From Devosia oryziradicis (lineage in GTDB: Bacteria; Pseudomonadota; Alphaproteobacteria; Rhizobiales; Devosiaceae), in contig NZ_CP068047.1 in the NCBI RefSeq assembly GCF_016698645.1, positions 62,001 through 126,000 of the forward strand: a DNA stretch of 64,000 nucleotides, given 5' to 3'. The first letter of the stretch is position 1; each line of letters opens with the position of its first letter. Positions 42,823 to 51,987 of this stretch are shown one piece after another. Both the position numbers and the translations under genes were made by a program. The notes beneath the pieces are model-generated. The model was not told the origin of the DNA and made no database searches. It saw nothing but the letters and a program-made list of their open reading frames with translations.

Positions 42823-42869
42823 CCCCCAGATTCGTAGTCTGGTGCTCTATCCAGCTGAGCTACGGGCGC
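42793..42869 (-). tRNA. tRNA-Arg (anticodon ACG)
   Basis: The minus strand folds as a complete cloverleaf. The acceptor arms are GCGCCCG and CGGGCGC, the D-arm is GCTC...GAGC, the anticodon stem CCAGA/TCTGG encloses loop CTACGAA, and the T-arm is AGGAG-TTCGAAT-CTCTT. Discriminator G and an encoded CCA complete 77 nt. The anticodon ACG reads CGN arginine codons after inosine conversion. Its 3' end faces the island and is overlapped by the recombinase remnant, so this is the likely integration site. Confidence 0.95.
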
Positions 42870-42999
42870 GCATTGCCGACCAAATCGGCGGTTCCAGGCG
42901 GAGGTGGTAAGCTCTTCGGCCTGAAGCGGCGCAACCCATACATGGGCGGTTCCGCCTTGGCAAGCGCGCAGATGACAGTTTTTCGCAGGAGCCTGCGGC

Positions 43000-44430
43000 T
43001 CAGGGCCGGACAAGCAGGCTGGCGGGGAAAATCAGCTCGAAGCGCGTGCCTTGCGGCTGGTCGGCCAGGACTAGCCGCCCCCCATGCGCCTCGGTGATTT
43101 CGCGGGCGATGGCGAGGCCGAGCCCGGTGCCGCCCGCCCGAGCGGAGCCTTCGAATGCCACGAACAGGTTGGCGCGCGCCCGCGGCGCCAGGCCCGGGCC
43201 GTTATCGGCGACCGCAATGGTCACCGTGTCGCCATCCTGGGTCGCGGTGACCGAGACTTCCGGCGCGGCTATGGCGCTGCCGGCTGCCTCGAGCGCCTCG
43301 CGGGCATTCTTGAGCAGGTTGAGCAACACCCGGCCTAACTGGCCGGCATCGACGTTGAGCACCAGTTCCTGGGGTGTAGCGTTGGTGAAGCCGATGTCGG
43401 GATGGCCCGCGAGCCGCGCCTCGAAAGCGGCATCGGCGACCAGGGTGGCGATGACCGTGGGGGCCATGACCGGCGGGGCCGCCGTCTCGCGGCCATAGTC
43501 CAGCACCGACTGGGCAAAGCCGATGGCCTTGTCGAGGGTGGTGACCAGGCGCGGGGCCAGCCGTTGTACCTTGGGATCGTCAAGCGTCGCCACCTGGTCC
43601 GAGAGCAACTGCGCCGAGGTCAGGGTGTTGCGCAGGTCATGATTGATCTTGGCGACGGCGAGGCCGAGATCGGCCAGGTGCCGGCGCTGGCGCAGCATGG
43701 AGAAGAGGTCCGACTCCATCGCCGCCAGTTCGCGCTCGACGGTGCCGATTTCGTCGCGCCGGAAGGACGGGACGATGATGCGGCTGGCATTTTCCGGCTC
43801 CTGGCGGAAAGCCAGCATATTCTGCGTCAGCCGGCGCACCGGATAGATGAAGAGGTAGCTGGCCATGAAATAGAGCGCCACCGCGGTGATGGCGGCGATG
43901 GAGAGCGAGACGATGCCGATCTGGCGGGAATAGGCCAGCATGTCCTGCCGCAGCGGGCGTTCGGACATCAGCAATTCGACGAGGCTATCATCGAGATCGC
44001 CTTCGCCGACAATGCGCAAAGTGCGGTCCGGGTCGGCGAAGAGCGTATCGAGCGCGCCCGATATCAGCGTCATCAGGTCCGCCTGGCGCATGTCGGCGGT
44101 GACCACGAGATCCGGACGGATGGGGCTGGCCAGTTCGATCAACTGGCTCTGGCCCTGGCGGCGATAGACGATGGCATTGGCGCCGGCCGAGGTCAGCAGG
44201 CGGTCGGTCAGTTCGCGCGGCAGCGCCATGACGTCGGGCACCGCATCGAGCACGCGCGCGGCGACCACGCCGACCCGGAGCCGGTCGTCGAGCCAATTGG
44301 CCCGGAAGGCGGCCAGGGTGGGCAGATAGACCACGATCTCGACCAAAAGTATCACCCCGATGATGGTGGCGATGAGCTTGATCGAGAGACCGGAGAACCG
44401 GCTGGGCAAAACGCTGCGTTCGGCTTTCAT
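43000..44430 (-). CDS. Membrane sensor histidine kinase
   Basis: A 476-residue kinase with two membrane segments (about 18-40 and 172-195) around a periplasmic sensor region of about 130 residues. A HAMP-like linker follows (YPVRRLTQNMLAFRQEPENASR). The phospho-acceptor is His264 in AKINHDLRNTL. The ATPase domain has N-box NLLKNAREAL, ADNGPGL and GTGLGLAIAREI. The NHDLRN form of the H-box is the variant found in a group of alphaproteobacterial kinases. No response regulator gene is adjacent, so its partner is elsewhere. It lies 50 bp downstream of the FAD oxidoreductase on the same strand and may be co-transcribed. Confidence 0.9.
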   Translation of the reverse strand: MKAERSVLPSRFSGLSIKLIATIIGVILLVEIVVYLPTLAAFRANWLDDRLRVGVVAARVLDAVPDVMALPRELTDRLLTSAGANAIVYRRQGQSQLIELASPIRPDLVVTADMRQADLMTLISGALDTLFADPDRTLRIVGEGDLDDSLVELLMSERPLRQDMLAYSRQIGIVSLSIAAITAVALYFMASYLFIYPVRRLTQNMLAFRQEPENASRIIVPSFRRDEIGTVERELAAMESDLFSMLRQRRHLADLGLAVAKINHDLRNTLTSAQLLSDQVATLDDPKVQRLAPRLVTTLDKAIGFAQSVLDYGRETAAPPVMAPTVIATLVADAAFEARLAGHPDIGFTNATPQELVLNVDAGQLGRVLLNLLKNAREALEAAGSAIAAPEVSVTATQDGDTVTIAVADNGPGLAPRARANLFVAFEGSARAGGTGLGLAIAREITEAHGGRLVLADQPQGTRFELIFPASLLVRP

Positions 44431-44480
44431 TTCAAGACATTATAGGCCATCGCCGCCTAGGCGTAAGCCCCGGATTGGGG

Positions 44481-45902
44481 TCAGCGCTGGCGAGTGAGGC
44501 CGGGCAGGCGCCGTGTCCAGCCGGCGCGCGGCTGCTGCGCCAGGTGCTGGAGGGCAAGATCGACAAGAGCCGCGGCCGGACTGGCGGCGGGCAAGGTCAG
44601 TTGCCGAAGTTCGCCGAGCGGCAGGCCACGCGCCATGGCCAGGGCCAGCAGCGCCATGATCTCGGCTGCGCCCGGACCGACGGCACCCGCGCCGATGATG
44701 GCCCCGGCGCGATTGGCGACCAGGCGGACCGTGCCGGACGGAGCACCGATGGCCTGTGCGGCGTCGGTCTCGGCGAGATTGGCGCGCAGCACCACCTGGT
44801 CCGGGCGCAAGGCTCGTGCCGAATCGAGACCGACCTGGGCAAGGGCGGGCTGGGTCGAGACCAGCCTGGGCATGTGCCGCAGATCAAGGCGGCCATTGCC
44901 GGAGCCAAGCAGCCGCTCGACGAGCAGCCCAACCTGCCGAGCGGCCAGATGGGGCTCGTGCTCCCCGGCTGCGCCGCCGACAGCGCTGACGCGACCGTTG
45001 GAGGTCTGCCCGTCGGGACCGAGCAGGAGGTGATCGGCGCGCTGGCGGTCCCGCCGCAGCTTGAGGGCGCCGAGCAGGTCATCGTCGAGCTCGGGCACCT
45101 GACCCATGGCCAGCAAAATATGGGAGACGTCGAGGCTATCCTCACCATCGGGCACGCGAAGCGTGATGCCTGTTCCCTGGCTGCGCGGCACGATTGCCGT
45201 AATCTCGGCATCGTCGCGAATGGTGATCCCTTCCTCGCGCAGCGCGCGCAGCAGGATGGCGACCAGTTCGGAATCGAAACCGGGCAGCAGGCCGCCCTGC
45301 GGAACCAGTGTCACCATCGAGCCGAGGCGGCGATAGGCCTGGGCAAGCTCGAAAGCCTCAGGCGTGCCGCCGATGACCACCAGGTGGCTCAGCTTGCGGA
45401 TATTGTCGAGAATGCTGTCCGGCGTGAAATAGGGAACTTGGTCGAACCCGGACAGCGGGGGAATCGCCGGCCTGGCGCCGGTCGCCAGCGCAAACTGGCG
45501 CGCCCGGATGGTGGCGTCGCCGCAACGAAGCGTCTGGCGATCGATGAAGCTCGCCTTGCCCGTCAAGATGGTGATGCCCAGCGCGGCAAGCCGCTCATCG
45601 GCGCCATCGGGCGCGGCGGCGTCGGCAATGGCCGCGGCATGCTCGGCAATGGCCCGGAAATTGGGCTTGGGCTCGGCATTGTCGAGCCCGACCCGGCCGG
45701 CGGTACGAAAGGCCTGGGCCCGTTCGGCGCTGGCGATGAAGGCCGCCCGCCGGAGGCCGGCCCTGGCCGGATCGCGTTTCTCCGCGCCGGGATGCTTGAC
45801 CAGAACGACGGCAAGGCCGCGTTGCCGGGCCTGCAGGGCAAGGTCTATCCCCAGGGCACCGGCGCCAATGACACACAGATCGGGTTTGGTTACGTCTGCC
45901 AT
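44481..45902 (-). CDS. FAD-dependent pyridine nucleotide-disulfide oxidoreductase-like protein lacking the redox cysteines
   Basis: A 473-residue protein of the dihydrolipoamide dehydrogenase/mercuric reductase fold. The FAD-binding start is LCVIGAGALGIDLALQARQRG, an ATGARPAIPPL motif follows, and the NAD-binding motif is VVIGGTPEAFELAQAYRRLG. The C-terminal dimerisation domain is present. The CxxxxC redox pair normally found near residues 40-50 is absent: the region reads HPGAEKRDPARAGLRRAAF, with no cysteine. It therefore cannot work as a standard disulfide reductase and may be a simple FAD/NAD(P)H oxidoreductase. It precedes the sensor kinase on the same strand and is divergent from rpmH. 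Confidence 0.85.
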   Translation of the reverse strand: MADVTKPDLCVIGAGALGIDLALQARQRGLAVVLVKHPGAEKRDPARAGLRRAAFIASAERAQAFRTAGRVGLDNAEPKPNFRAIAEHAAAIADAAAPDGADERLAALGITILTGKASFIDRQTLRCGDATIRARQFALATGARPAIPPLSGFDQVPYFTPDSILDNIRKLSHLVVIGGTPEAFELAQAYRRLGSMVTLVPQGGLLPGFDSELVAILLRALREEGITIRDDAEITAIVPRSQGTGITLRVPDGEDSLDVSHILLAMGQVPELDDDLLGALKLRRDRQRADHLLLGPDGQTSNGRVSAVGGAAGEHEPHLAARQVGLLVERLLGSGNGRLDLRHMPRLVSTQPALAQVGLDSARALRPDQVVLRANLAETDAAQAIGAPSGTVRLVANRAGAIIGAGAVGPGAAEIMALLALAMARGLPLGELRQLTLPAASPAAALVDLALQHLAQQPRAGWTRRLPGLTRQR

Positions 45903-45999
45903 TATCGCGGGCGGCCAGAATAGGTGGGGTGAGCTTTATGCGGCGATATCGCCCCGAAAACAACGGGTCAACAGCGGCAAGGAAGTCGCGTTGCGCGCG

Positions 46000-46028
46000 T
46001 TGACTTGGGGGCGAGTTTTCCCTATAGA
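46000..46028 (+). promoter_or_regulatory. Sigma-70 promoter of the rpmH-rnpA-yidC operon
   Basis: TTGACT at 46000-46005 and TATAGA at 46023-46028 are separated by exactly 17 bp. The pair lies 105 bp upstream of the rpmH start and reads in the right direction. It is one of the best consensus matches in the window, as expected for a highly expressed ribosomal protein gene. Confidence 0.8.
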
Positions 46029-46132
46029 CCCCACCAACCCGCACCGTGGGCGCCTGGCGCTCGATGTGTGTCTGATATTCCTGCTTGTGCAGAGCCAAAC
46101 CAGAGGAACCGTGCCAGGCGCGGTTTGATGTC

Positions 46133-46267
46133 ATGAAGCGTACTTACCAGCCGTCCAAGCTCGTGCGTGCCCGCCGCCACGGTTTCCGTGCCCGTATGGC
46201 CACCAAGGACGGCCGCGCGATCCTCAACCGTCGTCGTCGCGACGGCCGCAAGAAGCTCTCGGCCTAA
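46133..46267 (+). CDS. rpmH: 50S ribosomal protein L34
   Basis: The 44-residue product starts [20 protein letters not shown] and ends in [12 protein letters not shown], the near-invariant L34 sequence. L34 is a small basic protein of the large ribosomal subunit that contacts 23S rRNA. An upstream in-frame start would add 16 residues not found in L34. It is followed after 14 bp by rnpA, in the order conserved in nearly all bacteria. Confidence 0.98.
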   Translation: MKRTYQPSKLVRARRHGFRARMATKDGRAILNRRRRDGRKKLSA

Positions 46268-46281
46268 GGCGCCGTGGCCGG

Positions 46282-46683
46282 ATGACGGCCAGCGAGCAAA
46301 GCCCACGCGCCCTGCGCCGGCTGACCAAGCGTTCCCAGTTTCAAAGGGCTGCCCGGGGCAATCGCGCCGGGCGCTCTGCGTTTGGGCTACAGGTCATCGC
46401 CGTCGCCGATGCCGAACCCGGGATCGGCTACACGGTCACCAAGAAGACCGGCAATTCCCCAGAACGCAATCGCATAAAACGTCGCCTTCGCGCGGCTGTG
46501 ACAGCATGTTCGCGTGACTTTGTCGCTCAGCATGACTATGTGCTGGTCGGACGACGGGAAGCCCTCAGCGAACCCTTTACCAAGCTTGTCGCCGACCTGG
46601 GCGCGCTGATCACGCGCGTGCATGCCCCCAGGCCGACCGACGAGCGACCTTCTTCCGGCCGCGGGCCACGGAAACCGAGATAA
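46282..46683 (+). CDS. rnpA: Ribonuclease P protein component
   Basis: A 133-residue basic protein. It has LTKRSQFQRAARGNRAGR near the N-terminus and the RNR signature region NSPERNRIKRRLRAAV (about 58-73), which binds the catalytic RNA. It assists 5' maturation of tRNA precursors. The stop overlaps the first base of the yidC start (TAATG), so rnpA and yidC are coupled. The C-terminal tail after about residue 115 is rich in Arg and Pro and is probably disordered. Confidence 0.96.
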   Translation: MTASEQSPRALRRLTKRSQFQRAARGNRAGRSAFGLQVIAVADAEPGIGYTVTKKTGNSPERNRIKRRLRAAVTACSRDFVAQHDYVLVGRREALSEPFTKLVADLGALITRVHAPRPTDERPSSGRGPRKPR

Positions 46684-48524
46684 TGGAAAACAATCGCAAC
46701 ATCATCCTGGCCGTCGTGCTCAGCATGGTCGTGCTGTTCGGCTGGCAGTTCTTCGTGGCCGGGCCGCAGTTGCAGCGCCAGCAGGAGCAGGCGCAGATCG
46801 CCGCCCAGCAGGCGGAAGCCGAAGCCGCGCTGGCCACGCCCGCGACAACCGCAGCAGGGACCACGGCCGGCACCCCTGGCGCCGTCGCGACCGATGGCAC
46901 CGCTGTCTATGCCGACCGAGCGGCCGCGATTGCCGCCAGCCAGCGCGTTGTCATCGACACCGAAGACCTGCACGGCTCGATCAATCTCACCGGCGCGCGC
47001 CTGGATGACCTCGAGCTCAAGCAGTATCGGGAGACTGTCGACCCAACTTCGCCGATCATCACGCTGCTGACCCCCGCTGGCGCGCCGCATGCCTATTTTG
47101 CCGAACAGGGCTGGGTGCCGGCCGCCGGCGCAACCGTTGCGGTTCCCGACGGAAAGAGCGTCTGGACCGTCGAAGGCGACGCCACCACGCTGACCGCGGC
47201 CACTCCGGTAACCCTGGTCTGGGACAATGGCGCTGGCCTCATCTTCCGGCGCACCTTCGCCGTAGACGAGCACTACCTGTTCACCGTCACCCAATCGATC
47301 CAGAATACCGGCACCACCGACGTCTCGCTTTTCCCCTATGCCCGCGTCGAGCGGCAGGGGACGCCCAAGGTCGCCAACTTCTTCATTCAGCATGAAGGCC
47401 CGCATGGCGTGCTGGGTTCGAACAACCTGGTCTCCAAGAAATACAGCGACCTGCAGAAGGACCAGCAGGCGCGCTTCGACAACACCACGGGCTGGCTCGG
47501 CTTCTCGGACAAATACTGGGCCACGGCCGTGATGCCGAAGGCCGGCACGGGCATGAATGCCCTGTTCTCCTGGAAGAATACCGGCAGCTTCGACGACTAC
47601 CAGACCAGCTTCGTCGAAACGACGCCGGTGGTGGTCGCGCCGGGCGCCACGGTTGCCCATGAGAGCTATCTGTTTGCCGGCGCCAAGGAAGAATCGGTCA
47701 TCAGCGCCTACCAGACCGAATATGGCTTCGACCGGCTCGAACTGCTGATCGACTGGGGCTGGCTGCACTTCATCACCAAGCCGATGTATTACCTGCTGAC
47801 GTTCCTTTACGGCATCATCGGCAATTTCGGCGTCGCCGTCCTCTGCGTGACGGTTATCGTCAAGGCCATCTTCTTCCCGCTGGCCAATCGTTCCTATGCC
47901 TCGATGGCCGCCATGCGCCGCGTGCAGCCGGAAATGAAGGCGATTCAGGAGCGGCTCAAGGACGACCGCCCGGCCCAGCAGCAGGCCATGATGGAGCTCT
48001 ACCGCAAGGAAAAGATCAATCCGCTCAGCGGCTGCTGGCCGATCCTGATCCAGATCCCGGTCTTCTTCTCGCTCTACACCGTCATCTTCATCAGCCTGGA
48101 CATGCGCCATGCGCCCTTCTTCGGCTGGATCCAGGACCTGGCGGCGCCCGATCCGACCAATATCTTCACCCTGTTCGGCCTGATCCCCTGGGATCCGACC
48201 GTCCTGCCGATCGTGGGGAGCTTCCTGCATCTGGGCATCTGGCCGGTCATCATGGGCATCACCATGTGGGTGCAGATGAAGCTCAACCCGCCGCCGCCCG
48301 ATCCGACCCAGGCGATGATCTTCAACTGGATGCCCATCATCTTCACCTTCATGCTGGGCACCTTCCCGGCGGGCCTCGTCATCTACTGGGCGTGGAACAA
48401 CACGCTGTCGGTGGCGCAGCAGTATTTCATCATGAAGCGCCACGGCGCCGAGGTGAACCTGTTCGGCAACATCATGGACACCTTCCGGCGCAAGCCCAAG
48501 GAAGCCGAGCCGACCAAGTCCTGA
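46683..48524 (+). CDS. yidC: Membrane protein insertase YidC
   Basis: A 613-residue insertase of the Gram-negative form. It has an N-terminal membrane segment ([18 protein letters not shown]), a large periplasmic beta domain (about 60-350), then five further hydrophobic segments of the conserved core. The core region contains [26 protein letters not shown] and the hydrophilic-groove Arg. YidC inserts inner-membrane proteins alone or with SecYEG. The Ala/Thr-rich stretch after the first segment (about 40-75) is a low-complexity linker. A clear terminator follows the gene. Confidence 0.97.
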   Translation: MENNRNIILAVVLSMVVLFGWQFFVAGPQLQRQQEQAQIAAQQAEAEAALATPATTAAGTTAGTPGAVATDGTAVYADRAAAIAASQRVVIDTEDLHGSINLTGARLDDLELKQYRETVDPTSPIITLLTPAGAPHAYFAEQGWVPAAGATVAVPDGKSVWTVEGDATTLTAATPVTLVWDNGAGLIFRRTFAVDEHYLFTVTQSIQNTGTTDVSLFPYARVERQGTPKVANFFIQHEGPHGVLGSNNLVSKKYSDLQKDQQARFDNTTGWLGFSDKYWATAVMPKAGTGMNALFSWKNTGSFDDYQTSFVETTPVVVAPGATVAHESYLFAGAKEESVISAYQTEYGFDRLELLIDWGWLHFITKPMYYLLTFLYGIIGNFGVAVLCVTVIVKAIFFPLANRSYASMAAMRRVQPEMKAIQERLKDDRPAQQQAMMELYRKEKINPLSGCWPILIQIPVFFSLYTVIFISLDMRHAPFFGWIQDLAAPDPTNIFTLFGLIPWDPTVLPIVGSFLHLGIWPVIMGITMWVQMKLNPPPPDPTQAMIFNWMPIIFTFMLGTFPAGLVIYWAWNNTLSVAQQYFIMKRHGAEVNLFGNIMDTFRRKPKEAEPTKS

Positions 48525-48551
48525 TCGCCAGCAACGGTCAGCCGTGTTATG

Positions 48552-48584
48552 GCCCGCCGGACACCTCCGGCGGGCTTGTTCTTT
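48552..48584 (+). terminator. Rho-independent terminator after yidC
   Basis: GCCCGCCGG (48552-48560) pairs perfectly with CCGGCGGGC (48567-48575) around an ACACCT loop, followed by TTGTTCTTT. It lies between yidC and engB, so engB transcription must come from read-through or a local promoter. Confidence 0.8.
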
Positions 48585-48597
48585 GAGAGATGCGCAG

Positions 48598-49242
48598 ATG
48601 AGCGAAATCGACTACGCCCCCGACATGATTGAACGCGGCCGCCTGATGTTCGCGCGGCCGTTCCTGTTCACCAAGGGCTGCGTGCGCATTGCCGACCTGC
48701 CGCCCATGGACCGGATCGAAATCGCCTTTGCGGGCCGCTCCAATGTGGGCAAATCGAGCCTGATCAACGCGCTATGCGGCACATCGAGCCTGGCCCGTAC
48801 GTCTAATACGCCGGGCCGTACGCAGGAACTCAACATCTTCGAGAGCCAGAGCGAGCCGCTGCGCATCGTCGACATGCCCGGCTACGGTTATGCCAAGGCG
48901 CCCGAGGACAAGGTGCGGCAGTGGACCAAGCTCATCCACCAATACCTGACCGGGCGCGCTACGCTGCGCCGCGTCTATGTGCTGGTCGATGGGCGGCATG
49001 GCCCCAAGGATAATGACCTCACCGTGATGAACGAGCTCGACAGGGCGGCCGTAAGCTACCAGATCGTTCTGACCAAGGCGGACAAGCCATCAGCCGGCGA
49101 GCTGGCCAAGGTCATAGAGGCCACCCAGGCCGCAATCGTCAAGCGGCCGGCGGCGCATCCGCGCGTGATCCTTACCTCTTCCCTCAAGGGCGACGGCCTG
49201 CGCGAGTTGCGGACCGAAATCGCCATGCTGCTGGAGAGCTGA
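48598..49242 (+). CDS. engB: Ribosome biogenesis GTPase EngB/YsxC
   Basis: A 214-residue Ras-like GTPase. G1 is GRSNVGKSS (about 43-51), G2 lies in [12 protein letters not shown]3 is DMPGYGYA and G4 is TKAD. The start at 48598 follows a GAGAGATGCGCAG purine-rich stretch and gives [21 protein letters not shown], typical of the family. EngB (YihA/YsxC) acts in late assembly of the 50S subunit. The position behind yidC is conserved in Hyphomicrobiales; argB, usually next, here lies 4.2 kb further on. Confidence 0.95.
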   Translation: MSEIDYAPDMIERGRLMFARPFLFTKGCVRIADLPPMDRIEIAFAGRSNVGKSSLINALCGTSSLARTSNTPGRTQELNIFESQSEPLRIVDMPGYGYAKAPEDKVRQWTKLIHQYLTGRATLRRVYVLVDGRHGPKDNDLTVMNELDRAAVSYQIVLTKADKPSAGELAKVIEATQAAIVKRPAAHPRVILTSSLKGDGLRELRTEIAMLLES

Positions 49243-49244
49243 CG

Positions 49245-49640
49245 CTACCGCGTCGTACAGGCGACCCAGCGACGGAGGATTTCCGACAGCGGTTGGGCCT
49301 TGGCCAGGACGTCGGCTTCATCCCTGAAGGTCACCACGCCGCGGTCCGGTGCCGCCCAGCTGATGAGCTTGTCGGGATCCTCGAAGCGGAACAGGTCATC
49401 GGCCCCGGCCTTGGCGCCACGATGAAGGATCAACTGCAGGCGATCACCGGGATGGAGACGCATGGTGATGCGGTCATCCTCGCCCGGCCCGAAGCTGGGT
49501 GCGTTCCACTTGATGCGCTCGACCAGCCCGGGCACGGCATCGTGGATCAGCCGGCGCAACGACTCGATGGCCGGCTTGTGTCGATGCTCAAGGCTATCGA
49601 GGTAGGTATCGACCGGTCTCAGCTTTTCCGCCACAGCCAT
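49245..49640 (-). CDS. DUF1801 domain protein
   Basis: A 131-residue protein. The start at 49640 gives MAVAEKLRPVDTYLDSLEHRHKP. The sequence has the DUF1801 (YdhG-like) pattern: a helical start with IESLRRLIHDAVPGLVERIKWNAPSF, then RLQLILHRG and a terminal EILRRWVA. The family is small, soluble and of unknown function. The glutamine amidotransferase gene ends one base before the start, so the two are in one transcription unit. It is convergent with engB, with only 2 bp between the stops. Confidence 0.8.
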   Translation of the reverse strand: MAVAEKLRPVDTYLDSLEHRHKPAIESLRRLIHDAVPGLVERIKWNAPSFGPGEDDRITMRLHPGDRLQLILHRGAKAGADDLFRFEDPDKLISWAAPDRGVVTFRDEADVLAKAQPLSEILRRWVACTTR

Positions 49641-49641
49641 G

Positions 49642-50349
49642 TCAGCGCCCTCTGAAGAACTGCCCGATATACCCGGCAACGTCGCCGCTATTGGATGGCT
49701 TGGCAACTGAAGCCAGCGCCGTTTCCACGACCGTATCGGGCGCCTTGCCGCGACGCAACTCCGCCAATGCGATCGTGTAGTCGTCGGCGAATTCGGGGTG
49801 TGGCTGGAAGCTCAATGCCGCCCCGTTGCGATAGACCAGCCCAGCATTGGGCGTGAAATCTGAGCGCAGGATCACTTCAGCCTCGGCAGGTGGGACGATC
49901 ACCTGATCCTGGTGCGAGCAGGCAACGGCAAGCATGCTTGGAGCATCACCCATGAAATCTGGGCGCTTGCTTACACCATAGCTGTGCCGCCCCAGACCCC
50001 AGCCTTTCTCGGATTTGCGCACGTCGCCACCCAGGGCATCCGCCATGATCTGGTGGCCGAAGCACACACCCAGCATCGGCGTCTGCCTGCCGTAGGCGTC
50101 GCGGATGAAGGCGCGCAGCGGGTTCATCCAAGGAAGGTCGTCATAGACACCCGCCGCCGAGCCGGTAATGACGATGCCCTCGAGCGCACCCGGATCGGGG
50201 AAAGGTTCGCCGTCGGAAACGGCGACCAGGTCATAGGAAAAACCCAGCCCGGTGCCATCGAACATGGTCTCGAACATCTTGCGATAGGGGCCGAACCGGT
50301 CGCGCAACGGGGCCGGCACCTCGCCGGTCTGGATGATGGTAAGCTTCAT
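49642..50349 (-). CDS. Class I glutamine amidotransferase
   Basis: A 235-residue protein starting MKLTIIQTGEVPAPLRDRFG at 50349. Longer in-frame starts would read through the repeat element at 50398-50468. The nucleophile elbow MLGVCFGHQIMADALGG holds the catalytic Cys, and QPHPEFADDY near residue 190 holds the catalytic His and Glu. It resembles the GMP-synthase-like stand-alone amidotransferases that hydrolyse gamma-glutamyl compounds. No partner synthetase gene is next to it, so the acceptor is unknown. Confidence 0.88.
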   Translation of the reverse strand: MKLTIIQTGEVPAPLRDRFGPYRKMFETMFDGTGLGFSYDLVAVSDGEPFPDPGALEGIVITGSAAGVYDDLPWMNPLRAFIRDAYGRQTPMLGVCFGHQIMADALGGDVRKSEKGWGLGRHSYGVSKRPDFMGDAPSMLAVACSHQDQVIVPPAEAEVILRSDFTPNAGLVYRNGAALSFQPHPEFADDYTIALAELRRGKAPDTVVETALASVAKPSNSGDVAGYIGQFFRGR

Positions 50350-50397
50350 TCGGCACGCGGGTGGAGGAGCATTGCGCCCGTATATCCCACTGCGCCG

Positions 50398-50468
50398 TTC
50401 CCGCGAAGGCAGGAATCCACCTTTCCGCAAACCAACCAGAAATGGATCCCCGCCTTGGCGGGGATGGC
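50398..50468. repeat. Intergenic inverted repeat related to the 1171-1268 element
   Basis: The left arm (50398-50425) and right arm (50439-50468) are imperfect reverse complements, each with a (T/A)(T/C)CCCGC(G/C)AAGGC core followed by GATCCA or AATCCA. Arms are about 28 bp with a 13-bp centre. It lies between the amidotransferase and msrB genes. With the unit at 1171-1268 it points to a dispersed palindromic repeat family. Confidence 0.55.
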
Positions 50469-50480
50469 ATCGTGGTGGGC

Positions 50481-50975
50481 CTAGGCCGGAATGAACTGCA
50501 GTGACACGCCGTCGATGCAGTAGCGCAGGCCGGTGGGCGGCGGGCCGTCCTCGAAAACGTGGCCCTGGTGGCCGCCGCAATTAGAGCAGTGCAGCGAGAC
50601 CCGCGTCATGCCGAAGCTATTGTCCTCGCGCGTCCCCAGAGCGCCCGGAATGAAATCGTAGAAGCTGGGCCAGCCGGTGCCGCTATCGAATTTGGTTTCG
50701 GACTTGAACAGGGGCTGGTCGCAACCGGCGCAGGCGAAGATGCCCTCGCGGTGTTCGTCGAGCAGCGGAGAAGTGAAGGGGCGCTCGGTGCCTTCTTCGC
50801 GCAGCACCACATAGGCCTCGGGCGAGAGCTTGGCCCGCCATTGCGCCTCGGTCAGCTTATAGGGAAAATCGCCTTCCGCCGCTCGTGCGGCACCCATGGG
50901 CCGGAAGTATGCGAAAGCGGCCAGGCCGGCCAGGGCGGTGCCGCCCAGCAACAGGTTGCGACGGTCGATAACCAT
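50481..50975 (-). CDS. msrB: Peptide-methionine (R)-S-oxide reductase with Tat signal
   Basis: A 164-residue protein. The N-terminus MVIDRRNLLLGGTALAGLAAFAYF is a twin-arginine signal (RRNLLL followed by a hydrophobic run), so the enzyme is exported folded to the periplasm. The MsrB domain has two CxxC zinc pairs (CAGCDQP and CSNCGGHQGHVF), the SGTGWPSFYDF motif and the catalytic Cys in LRYCIDGVSLQF. It repairs methionine-R-sulfoxide in proteins. The periplasmic placement suggests defence against oxidants outside the cytoplasm. It lies just upstream of the amidotransferase gene on the same strand. Confidence 0.93.
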   Translation of the reverse strand: MVIDRRNLLLGGTALAGLAAFAYFRPMGAARAAEGDFPYKLTEAQWRAKLSPEAYVVLREEGTERPFTSPLLDEHREGIFACAGCDQPLFKSETKFDSGTGWPSFYDFIPGALGTREDNSFGMTRVSLHCSNCGGHQGHVFEDGPPPTGLRYCIDGVSLQFIPA

Positions 50976-51188
50976 GGGTCTCTTCCCTTCAGAAGTTGCC
51001 CCGCGCCCGGGCCGCAGGAGGGGATGCGGGCGGTAGCGCGGGGCTTGTGCGACGGGTCACTGTAAGGCTTTTGGCACGGCAGTGGCACGTCAAACTATGG
51101 TGAGAGGCCGGCGGGCCCGACCTCTCTCGAAGCGCTATTCGGAACAGCGCCTCGATTGGTTACAGAGCCGGCGAAGCCTGTCTGCATA

Positions 51189-51224
51189 GCGGCATGAGCC
51201 GCCTTACAGAGCGGCAAAAGCCGC
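51189..51224 (-). terminator. Paired small hairpins after the fasciclin gene
   Basis: GCGGC-ATGA-GCCGC (51189-51202) and GCGGC-AAAA-GCCGC (51211-51224) are two near-identical 5-bp hairpins directly behind the fasciclin stop codon. There is no long T tract, so termination is possible but not certain; RNA 3'-end protection is an alternative. Confidence 0.4.
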
Positions 51225-51227
51225 CTG

Positions 51228-51791
51228 TTACATGGCCGACTTGGGGGTCAGGACGGCGTCGATGACGTGGATGACGCCGTTGGACTGGATCACGTCGGCA
51301 ATGGTGACATTGGCGGTGGTGCCATTTTCGTCGGTCACGGTGACCTTGCCATCAGCGGCCTTGAGGGTCAGCTTGCAGCCGCCCACGGTGTCCACGACGT
51401 GTTCGCCGCCATCGGCCTCAACCATGCTGACGATGTCGGTCGACAGGGCCTTGGCCGGAATGACGTGGCAGGCCAGGATGGTCGAGAGCATTTCCTTGTT
51501 CTCGGGCTTCAGCAGGGTTTCGACGGTGCCTTCCGGCAGGGCGTCGAAGGCAGCGTTGACCGGAGCCAGCACGGTGAAGGGGCCAGGGCCCGACAAGGTC
51601 TCGACGAGGCCAGCAGCCTGGACCGCGGCAACCAGCGTGGTGTGGTCAGCCGAGTTCACAGCGTTTTCGACAATGTTCTTGTCGGCATACATGGGGGCGC
51701 CGCCGACTTCCGGATTGTCCTGGGCAAAAGCAGCGCCCGAAAGAGCGGAGACGGAGAGCATGGCAGCGAGGGTCAGAGTGCGGAAATTCAT
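51228..51791 (-). CDS. Secreted fasciclin domain protein
   Basis: A 187-residue protein. The start at 51791 follows AGGAAGGA and gives a signal peptide MNFRTLTLAAMLSVSALSGA with cleavage after AFA-Q. The mature part is one fasciclin (FAS1) domain: NIVENAVNSADHTTLVAAVQAAGL, then FTVLAPVNAAFDALP, and a terminal NGVIHVIDAVLTP. FAS1 proteins mediate adhesion or envelope functions. It lies beside an ECF sigma factor and RskA-type anti-sigma pair, and fasciclin proteins are common targets of such pairs. Two GAAACT copies and a CGTATC lie upstream. Confidence 0.9.
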   Translation of the reverse strand: MNFRTLTLAAMLSVSALSGAAFAQDNPEVGGAPMYADKNIVENAVNSADHTTLVAAVQAAGLVETLSGPGPFTVLAPVNAAFDALPEGTVETLLKPENKEMLSTILACHVIPAKALSTDIVSMVEADGGEHVVDTVGGCKLTLKAADGKVTVTDENGTTANVTIADVIQSNGVIHVIDAVLTPKSAM

Positions 51792-51840
51792 GGTCGTTCC
51801 TTCCTGTGTTCTTGGTCCCGTTGATCGGGAGACGCAGGCA

Positions 51841-51878
51841 GATACGAACGGCATCCGGGGCCAGTTTCGGGGAGTTTC
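51841..51878 (-). promoter_or_regulatory. Candidate ECF-type promoter of the fasciclin gene
   Basis: Read on the minus strand, GAAACT (51868-51863) and CGTATC (51846-51841) are 16 bp apart. This is the spacing and sequence style of ECF sigma promoters. A second GAAACT lies 10 bp further upstream (51878-51873). The linked ECF sigma gene makes this attractive, but I did not find the same pair before the sigma gene itself. Confidence 0.35.
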
Positions 51879-51987
51879 AGCGTAAATTTCGCTATTTTGC
51901 TGAAACCTTTTGCCGCGTGATTTCGTATCGCGCGGGACGCGGCAGCTAGTGTTCAGATGTCTGGTGTCGTATCGGAAAACGCCAAAA

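Noticed and set aside
42793..42835. Search for an attachment-site copy of the tRNA-Arg 3' end at the left island edge
   Set aside because: No matching repeat of the tRNA 3' end was visible around 19.3-21.7 kb or 25.3-25.9 kb, so island boundaries cannot be fixed from a direct repeat.
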